A stretch of 11,150 nt of DNA from Kiritimatiellia bacterium (GTDB lineage Bacteria > Verrucomicrobiota > Kiritimatiellia > RFP12 > UBA1067). Below the pieces are notes generated by a model. That model was not told where the DNA came from. It saw nothing but the letters and a program-made list of their open reading frames with translations, and ran no database searches. The stretch spans positions 1 through 11,150 of the forward strand of contig JAKSOX010000050.1 in NCBI GenBank assembly GCA_024405335.1, given 5' to 3'. Position numbers and translations under genes: made by a program. Each line of letters opens with the position of its first letter. The stretch's first letter is position 1. Positions 1 through 5,400 of this stretch are shown here, in pieces.

Positions 1-33
1 GCCAACTTGGCACGGAAATAGATTCCCCCGCGA

Positions 34-268
34 GCTGAAAAAACGGCTGAAAAACGGCTGAAAAACGGGCGTTTTTCCAGGCGTGGAAAATGGCTGAAAA
101 ACGGCACGTGAAAAACGGATGTAACTGCCAAAAGCAAAGCCGACATGCTCTGGAATCTCGTTTTTACCGTTTTTCAAATCGGTTTTCCGAAGTCCCGTTT
201 TCCCGTTTTTCCGTTTTTCAGCGCCTATATTATAGTATAGGCGCGAAAGAAAAACGGCTGAAAAACGG
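34..268. repeat. Dispersed CTGAAAAACGG repeat cluster, both orientations
   Basis: Exact copies of the 11-mer CTGAAAAACGG lie at 47-57, 58-68, 94-104 and 258-268 on +, and at 211-221 on - (read as CCGTTTTTCAG). Near copies are at 34-46 (one extra A), 108-118 (GTG for CTG), 167-176 (inverted) and 249-257 (GAAAAACGG only). Three units at 34-68 are directly tandem with an 11-bp step. Several more partial inverted words (CCCGTTTT, CCGTTTTT) fill 194-218. The stretch is A/T-tract rich in an otherwise GC-rich window. It carries no credible coding signal. I do not recognise the family; possibilities are a protein-binding cluster, a dispersed intergenic repeat, or structured RNA. Confidence 0.85.
221..244. 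repeat. Perfect 9-bp inverted repeat with AT-rich centre
   Basis: Arms GCGCCTATA (221-229) and TATAGGCGC (236-244) are exact reverse complements around a 6-nt centre, TTATAG. An outer inverted pair, CCGTTTTTC (211-219) and GAAAAACGG (249-257), brackets it, so the dyad extends over 211-257 with short unpaired gaps. The centre contains -10-like hexamers on both strands (TATAGT on +, TATAAT on - at 229-234), but no convincing -35 lies at the right distance on either. It could be an operator, a cruciform, or a divergent promoter control site. Confidence 0.8.
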
Positions 269-352
269 CGGCGAAGCGGGGCGCGGGCGGCGGATTGCAT
301 TCGCGCTTGGGCCGGAAAGGGGCGGTCGCACGTGCGGGGCGGAGAGGGTCAA

Positions 353-506
353 TCCATGGATGGATTTGCCGCCGTCCATCCATGGATTGGTTGCGATCCA
401 TCCATTGACGCGATGCGATCCATCCATTGGCGGACGTGAATCCATCCATTGACGAAGAGCGTTCCATGGATGGATTGGGATGAATCCATCCATGGATTCG
501 ACATGC
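353..506. repeat. Seven-unit array with invariant 22-bp spacing (TCCATCCAT/TCCATGGAT cores)
   Basis: The word TCCAT starts units at 353, 375, 397, 419, 441, 463 and 485: every step is exactly 22 bp. Unit heads are of three kinds: TCCATGGATGGATT (353, 463), TCCATCCATGGATT (375, 485) and TCCATCCATTGRCG (397, 419, 441). The last 8-10 bases of each unit differ widely. A conserved head, a variable tail and a fixed pitch near two helical turns suggest a phased protein-binding array (iteron- or operator-like) rather than a fresh tandem duplication. Because 22 is not a multiple of 3, the repeats cannot be read as a repeated protein. No Rep gene is present, so a replication role is not supported from this window alone. 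Confidence 0.9.
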
Positions 507-582
507 GCGTCGGTGGTCCACGCCTGTGCGTCGGACGGATTTCCCCCTGTGCATCGGACGGACCCCGCCCGTGCACTCCCCC
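503..582. repeat. Degenerate 22-23 bp repeats with TGTGCRTCGGACGGA core
   Basis: Directly after the TCCAT array a different core recurs: ATGCGCGTCGGTGG at 503, TGTGCGTCGGACGGA at 525, TGTGCATCGGACGGA at 548 and a decayed CGTGCACTCCCCC at 570. Steps are 22, 23 and 22 bp. The two middle copies match at 14 of 15 positions. The pitch is the same as in the neighbouring array although the sequence is unrelated. Confidence 0.65.
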
Positions 583-609
583 TATGCGCCCGTCACTTCC
601 AACCAAAGG

Positions 610-655
610 ACTCGCGCACGTTCATACATGAACTCGCGCGTTTCCAGCGTATGAA
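610..655. repeat. Pair of ACTCGCGC words 22 bp apart around a small palindrome
   Basis: ACTCGCGC occurs at 610-617 and again at 632-639, an offset of exactly 22 bp. Between them GTTCAT (620-625) and ATGAAC (628-633) form a perfect 6-bp inverted repeat with a 2-nt centre. A related ATACATGAA / GCGTATGAA pair follows at 624 and 647. This may be a third decayed block of the 22-bp-pitch repeats upstream, or chance. Confidence 0.45.
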
Positions 656-803
656 GTGTCCCCGCCTCACGGAGGCCGGATGTCTTGCAATGCCGCCAGA
701 GGAACGGCGGGCCCGAACGCCGGGTTCGCGAAGGCGTGTTTGAGATTTTGGGGGATGGAATTGCGAAAACTTTCCGACGCGGCGGGAGCGTCGCGTCCAA
801 ACG
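656..803. other. Intergenic stretch with small hairpins, no gene seen
   Basis: Three short perfect hairpins are present: GCCTC/GAGGC (664-668 and 672-676), CCGCC/GGCGG (693-697 and 706-710) and CGAAC/GTTCG (714-718 and 724-728). None is followed by a T-run, so they are not typical intrinsic terminators. No tRNA cloverleaf could be built, and no ORF with a plausible start, ribosome site or domain was found. A small RNA or a long untranslated region of an unseen transcript is possible but unsupported. Confidence 0.4.
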
Positions 804-812
804 TGGTATAAT
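804..812 (+). promoter_or_regulatory. Extended -10 promoter placing the transcript start on the ATG (leaderless)
   Basis: TGGTATAAT is a perfect extended -10 element (TGn plus TATAAT at 807-812). No good -35 is visible around 783-790, which is typical of extended -10 promoters. The hexamer ends at 812, so the usual +1 seven bases downstream falls on 819, the A of the prolyl isomerase ATG. The only purine run upstream, GGGGG at 813-817, sits too close to the ATG to act as a ribosome site. It probably drives the whole 819-9415 gene set. Confidence 0.75.
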
Positions 813-818
813 GGGGGC

Positions 819-1592
819 ATGAAAGGCAAAAGACTTTACGTGAACGGCGCGGTCGTGGAACCGCAGGAAATACAGAACCGGCTCGAGCAGATGTTCGCGT
901 TCTACGCGCAGCAGGGCATGCCCCGCGAAGCGTTCCGCGAGCATTTGGACGAAATGGTCCAGGCGGCGCAGGAGCAGGTGATCGGCGCGCGCCTCATGGC
1001 CGCCGAAGCGAAGGCGCGCGGGAAAACCGAAGATGAACTCGTGATGGAAGTGACCAAGGACGCGCCGGCGCCTTCCGAGGCCGAAGTCGAGAAATTCTAC
1101 AACGAAAACCCGGAGGCGTTCGAAGCGCCGCCCGAAGTGCGCGCGAGCCACGTGCTCGTGAAGACGGAAGGCATGGACGACGCGGGCAAGGCGAAAGCCA
1201 AGGCGAAGATCGAGGGCCTGCTCGCGCGGGTCAAAGGCGAAATCAACGTGGAGGCGGCGTTCGCGGCGGCGGCGAAGGAACATTCCGACTGCCCCAGCGG
1301 TGCGCAGGGCGGCGATCTCGGCTGGTTCGGCCACGGCATGATGGTGCCGGAATTCGACCAGGCGGCGTTCGCGCTCAAGGACGGCGAACTGTCCGGCGTG
1401 GTCGAGACGCAGTTCGGCTACCACGTGCTGCTCAAGACGGGCACGCGCGGCGGCGGCAAACAGGCGTTCGCCGACGTGAAGGAAGCGCTCGCGGCGGCGC
1501 TCAAGCGCCAGGCGCAGGGACAGGCGCTCAACGCGTTCGTCGCGGGTTTGCGCGCGAAGGCGAAGGTGGAAGTGAAGGAATCCGAAAGTTGA
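819..1592 (+). CDS. Parvulin-type peptidyl-prolyl cis-trans isomerase (PpiC/SurA-like), no signal peptide
   Basis: This 257-residue protein carries one parvulin (rotamase) domain at about residues 104-208. It shows the family's RASHVLVK strand (109-116), the GGDLGWFGHGMMVPEF segment (164-179) and the closing FGYHVLLKT strand (199-207). Residues 1-100 are a helical SurA_N-like arm opening with LYVNGAVVEPQEI. Family members isomerise Xaa-Pro bonds and act as foldases or chaperones. Most SurA/PrsA relatives are exported, but no hydrophobic signal segment is visible here, so a cytoplasmic role is inferred. The start is fixed by the promoter -10 ending only 6 bp upstream. The C-terminus (214-257) is a charged Ala/Lys-rich helix. 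It is the first gene of the run and lies 34 bp before the cupin. The family is clear; the client protein is unknown. Confidence 0.93.
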   Translation: MKGKRLYVNGAVVEPQEIQNRLEQMFAFYAQQGMPREAFREHLDEMVQAAQEQVIGARLMAAEAKARGKTEDELVMEVTKDAPAPSEAEVEKFYNENPEAFEAPPEVRASHVLVKTEGMDDAGKAKAKAKIEGLLARVKGEINVEAAFAAAAKEHSDCPSGAQGGDLGWFGHGMMVPEFDQAAFALKDGELSGVVETQFGYHVLLKTGTRGGGKQAFADVKEALAAALKRQAQGQALNAFVAGLRAKAKVEVKESES

Positions 1593-1612
1593 GGCATCTT
1601 CAAGTTCAAACC

Positions 1613-1619
1613 AAAGGAG
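1613..1619 (+). promoter_or_regulatory. Shine-Dalgarno site of the cupin gene
   Basis: AAAGGAG lies 7 nt before the ATG at 1627. It shows that SD-led translation is used inside the operon, in contrast to the SD-less, leaderless first gene. Confidence 0.85.
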
Positions 1620-1626
1620 AAACGAA

Positions 1627-1956
1627 ATGGAAGTCGTGTACGAAGAAAATCCGTGCGGCGGCAAGGGCCGCATGAAACTCGAGAAGCTGCTCGGTCCGGC
1701 CGAACTCAAGGACAAGTGCGCGCTCTACGCGCGCGTCACGCTGCCGCCCGGCGCGGTGCTCGGCTACCACGAGCACCACGGCAACTCCGAAGCGTACTTC
1801 ATGCTGTCGGGCACGGGCGAATACGACGACGCCGGCGTGAAGCGCACGATCAAGGCGGGCGACGTCACGTGGACGCCCGACGGTTCCGGCCACGGTCTCA
1901 GCAACGAGAACGGCACGGAAGACGTCGTGTTCATGGCGTTGATCGTCAATTCGTGA
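1627..1956 (+). CDS. Small single-domain cupin protein
   Basis: This 109-residue protein consists of one cupin beta-barrel. Both conserved motifs are complete. Motif 1 is G42-x5-H48-x-H50-x4-E55-x6-G62, and motif 2 is G78-x5-P84-x-G86-x2-H89-x3-N93. The metal-binding set His48, His50, Glu55 and His89 is therefore intact. Proteins of this size and layout bind a divalent metal and may be isomerases, dioxygenases, sugar-binding or sensor proteins; sequence alone does not fix which. There is no signal peptide, so it should be cytoplasmic. It has a strong ribosome site and its TGA overlaps the next gene's GTG. Its position before glycosidase genes allows a sugar-related role, but this is speculation. 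Confidence 0.92.
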   Translation: MEVVYEENPCGGKGRMKLEKLLGPAELKDKCALYARVTLPPGAVLGYHEHHGNSEAYFMLSGTGEYDDAGVKRTIKAGDVTWTPDGSGHGLSNENGTEDVVFMALIVNS

Positions 1957-2477
1957 ACGCGCAGGGGATATTCGCGGACGCGCGCGTGGCGCACGTCCGC
2001 GAACTGAAGGCGGAAGTGGCCCGGCTCAAAGCCGAACTCGCTTCCGCGCAAAATTCGCTTCGCGCCTGGGAGAACCATTTCGCCGACGCGCTGCTGGCGG
2101 CGTTCGACGCCGACCGGCTCGAACCGGGCGGCGAACTGCTGGTGGTGGACGGCTGGAACGCGCAGTTCGCCGCGGGCGTGGACAAGGACCGCCACGCCGT
2201 GGTGGACGCCGCCAAGGCGTGGCTCGCCGCGCATCCGAAGGCGCGCGCCTGGGTGGTGTTCGACGGCGACCGCGCGAACGCCCGTTGCGAAGGCCGCCTG
2301 CGCGTGAGCTTCACCGGCGGACAGGGCCCGCACCGCGCGGACAAGGCGATTTGCGATTTCGTGCACATGCTGCGCCGGACGGGGCGCGCGACGCCCGTGA
2401 CGGTGGTCACGCGCGACAAGGATTTCAGGAAGAAAGCGGAAGCGCTGGGGGCGAGAGTCGTCGGCGCCATCGAATGA
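1953..2477 (+). CDS. YacP/Rae1-like NYN-domain (PIN-fold) putative ribonuclease with N-terminal coiled coil
   Basis: The 174-residue protein begins with a heptad helix (V15, L18, V22, L25, L29, A32, L36), suggesting dimerisation. An NYN nuclease domain follows at about residues 60-174. It opens with the strand ELLVVDGWNAQF (D66, N69), continues with WVVFDGDRAN (D104, D106), then RADKAICDFV (D130, D135), and ends with VTVVTRDKDFRKKAEALGA (D155, D157). These acidic residues fit the metal-binding pocket of the fold. Bacillus Rae1/YacP cuts mRNA on the ribosome; equivalence is inferred from fold only. I chose GTG at 1953 because it overlaps the cupin TGA (GTGA), implying translational coupling; no SD is visible. 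The next in-frame GTG (1986) also lacks one. Reading the frame further upstream would run inside the cupin gene and is not credible. Confidence 0.85.
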   Translation: MNAQGIFADARVAHVRELKAEVARLKAELASAQNSLRAWENHFADALLAAFDADRLEPGGELLVVDGWNAQFAAGVDKDRHAVVDAAKAWLAAHPKARAWVVFDGDRANARCEGRLRVSFTGGQGPHRADKAICDFVHMLRRTGRATPVTVVTRDKDFRKKAEALGARVVGAIE

Positions 2478-2478
2478 C

Positions 2479-2484
2479 GGGAGG
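2479..2484 (+). promoter_or_regulatory. Shine-Dalgarno site of the GH2-SGNH-GH29 gene
   Basis: GGGAGG, 5 nt before the ATG at 2490, fixes the start of the giant enzyme. It lies in the 12-bp gap after the NYN gene stop. Confidence 0.85.
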
Positions 2485-2489
2485 ACGAC

Positions 2490-5400
2490 ATGACGAAGTG
2501 GACGGGCGCGGTTGCGTGCTGGGCGCTGGCGGCGGTTTGCGGCGCGGTTGAACTGAAGGACGGCTGGAAGATCGCGGCCGATCCCGCGAACGCCGGCGTG
2601 GCGGGCGGTTGGGCGAAGTCCGTCCGCGCGGACGCGAAGCCGGTGGCGGTGCCCGGCGTCATCCAAACGGCGCTTCCGCGCCATGCGGGCGTCGCCTGGT
2701 ACTATTTCACGCTCGGGGACGTTCCCGCGGCGGCGGCGGACGAGCGGCTGCGCCTCTTCTTCGGCGCGGTTGACTACTTTTCGGAAGTGTTCCTGGACGG
2801 CGTCAAGGTCGGGCAGAACGAAGGCGCGGAAAATCCGTTTTCGTTCGACGTGACGGGCCGCGCGAAAAAGGGGGCGCTGCTCGCGGTGCGCGTCGTCCAG
2901 CCGCGCGCGGACGAGCCGATCGACGGCTTCGAACTCTACACCACGCCGCACAGCAACAAGAAGCGCAACGGCGTGTTCCTGCCGGGCAGCCGGTACAACA
3001 CGGGCGGCATCGTCCTGCCAGTGCTGCTCGAGGCCGTTCCGGCCGTGCGCGTCACGGACGCCTTCGTCCGCGCGGACTGGCAAACGGGCCGCGTGACGGT
3101 GGAGACGACGGTCGCGAACGACACGGGCGAGGCCCGCGCGCAGGATGTCGACTTCGTGGTGCGCGGACCCGACTCTCCGCATCCGGTGGCGAGGCGCGCG
3201 CACAAGGTCGTGGCGCGGCCGGGCGAAACGGCGTTCTCCGTTTCGTTCGACGTGCCGGGGCACAAGCTCTGGAGCCCGGACGTGCCGAACGTGTACGAGC
3301 TTGCGGCCGGCGACTTCCGCACGACGTTCGGCTTCCGCGATTTCCGGCTCGTGAAGGGCTGGTTCACGCTGAACGGCAAGCGCGTGTTCCTCAAGTCCAC
3401 GCACACGGGCGGTCAAGTGCCGGGCGGACTCGCGGTGCCCCACGTCGCCACGCCCGAACTCGAATTCAAGGACTTCCAGCTGCTGAAGGCGATGGGCTTC
3501 AACTGCGTCCGCTTCATCGCGGGCCAGGCGACGCCGCGCCAGCTCGACCACTGCGACCGCCTGGGCCTCATGGTGTACCAGGAAACGATGGCGTCGTGGG
3601 ACCTCGCGGACGGCCCCGAAGCGAAGCGCCGGTACCTTGAATCGATCCGCGCGGAAATCCGCCGCGACCGCAACCATCCGTGCCTCGCGATTTTCGGCGC
3701 GCTCAACGAAACGCGGCCGAACGACGCGTTCGCCGCCGCGCGCGGCATGCTGCCCGAGATCCGCAAACTCGACCCGGACCGTCTTTGGCTTCTCGACTCC
3801 GGACGCTGGGATCTCCTGGCCGAGCCGAAGCAGCATCCGTCGGTCGACTGGTCGGTCGGATCCGCGTCCAATCCCGGCTCCACGACGTGGGAGTGCGTTT
3901 GGGGAAACGACGGCAAGGCGGCGCTCAACGCCTCGAAAAACCGAATCGCGGAAACCGTCGGCGACAACCACCTCTATCCGCCGTATCCGTACGATCCGGC
4001 CGAGCGGGAGAAAATCCGCACGTGGGGGAGGGGGACGAAGCCGTGCTTCCTTTCCGAATTCGGCATGGGTTCGCTGCTCAACGTGGTCGACGCGTGCCTG
4101 GACTACGAGTGCCGCGGCATTTCGCCCGACGCGCCCGATTACGCGCTCATGCGGTCCATCCGCGACCGTTTTCTCGCGGACTGGTCGCGCTACGGTCTCG
4201 ACCGCGTTTTCGCCTCGCCCGCAGATTTCCTGCGCGCGTCCGACCGGATGAACGCGCGTTCCCGCCGCGACGGCTTCGACCTCGTGCGCGCCAATCCCCG
4301 GCACGTGGGGCACAACATGACCGGCGCGCTGGATCACGCCATCTGCGGCGAGGGGCCCATCACGTTCTTCCGGCGGATCAAGCCGGAAAACTTCGACGCC
4401 GTCGCCGACGGCTGGAGCGATTTGCGCTGGTGCCTCTTTCTCGACCGCGGCCACTACTTCGCGGACGAAACGCCGGCCGCCGAAGCCGTGCTGGCCGATT
4501 TCGACGTGCTCGCCGACGGCGACTACGAAGCGACGTTCTCGGTCACGGACGAGGCGGGCGTGCGCGAGTGGTCGCGGACGGTGCGGTTTTCGGTTCCCCA
4601 AAAGGACGAAGACGGCTTGCGCGCCGTGGCGTATCCCGTGTTCAAGGGACGCGTCTTCGCGGATCTGAAGCCCGGCCGCCACGTGCTGCACGCCGAATTG
4701 AACCGCGGCGGTTTCGCGGCGGCGCACGAAAAGGCGTTCTGGGTGTCCGAGCGTCCCGTGGTGCCCAAGCCGCCCGCGGACTTCGTCGAACTGCGCAAGG
4801 GCGACGAACCGCAATTCGCCGCCGCGATGGCGAAAGTCGCCGCCGGCGCCACGGCGCTGGTGCATCTCGACGACTGGCGCAACGGCGGCGAACTGAAAGG
4901 GCTGCCGGTGGAAGACCTGCGGGTCCGCTACGAAACGCTGTGGCTCTACCATTCCGACGCGGTGGTGCTGCCGCACGCCTTCACGGAAGGCATGCGCGTC
5001 GGCTTCTACGACTGGGACTGGTGGACGGGGTGCTTCGCGCACTACGGCTTCACCGCCAAGACGGCTCCCGAATCCGTGGCGGCGATGAACTTCTACGTGG
5101 GCGGCCCCGGCGAATACTATTCGACGCTGTCGCTGGCGACCTACCGCCACGGCAAGGGCCGGCTGATCCTCTCCACGCTGCCGATGGACTGGAACTCGCC
5201 GGCGGGCATGCGCCTCCGGGCGAACGTGCTCAAGGCGAGCGGCGCCAAGCCGGACGGCGAACCCGATTTGCGCGCGTGGGCGAAGGATTGCGGCGTGCGG
5301 CTCCCGAACCGCCGCCCCGGCGGGTGGGGCGGATACCGTCCGCGCGGCGTTCTCGCCTGGGAATGCACGGTGGCGGGCGCGATCGATCCGAAGTCCGTGC

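Noticed and set aside
8..22. Sigma54-like promoter starting TGGCAC
   Set aside because: The GC of the -12 element is missing at the required distance (TAGAT instead of TTGCA-like), and no gene lies downstream.
353..506. CRISPR array
   Set aside because: The conserved part is only about 12-14 bp and the variable part 8-10 bp, far too short for spacers, and no cas gene is near.
90..554. Open frames through the repeat region on both strands (MDG/IHGW/HPWMD-rich products)
   Set aside because: They are translations of the TCCATCCAT repeats. A 22-bp period changes frame at each unit, so no repeated protein is encoded, and there is no ribosome site or domain.
664..728. Intrinsic terminator or tRNA in the hairpin stretch
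   Set aside because: No T-run follows any hairpin, and the GGGTTCG motif at 722-728 is not accompanied by other tRNA arms.
582..1715. A 377-codon - strand frame opposite the prolyl isomerase gene
   Set aside because: Arg/Leu/Phe-rich with no recognisable domain; it overlaps a clear parvulin gene and is a composition artefact.
1653..1952. Upstream extension of the NYN nuclease frame
   Set aside because: It lies wholly inside the cupin gene in another frame and encodes Arg-rich text; GTG 1953 overlapping the cupin stop is a natural start.
2499..2540. Lipoprotein signal in the giant enzyme (Cys10 or Cys17)
   Set aside because: The residues before both cysteines (AVA and AAV) do not fit a lipobox with Leu/Val/Ile at -3 and Gly/Ala/Ser at -1; a type I signal is more likely.
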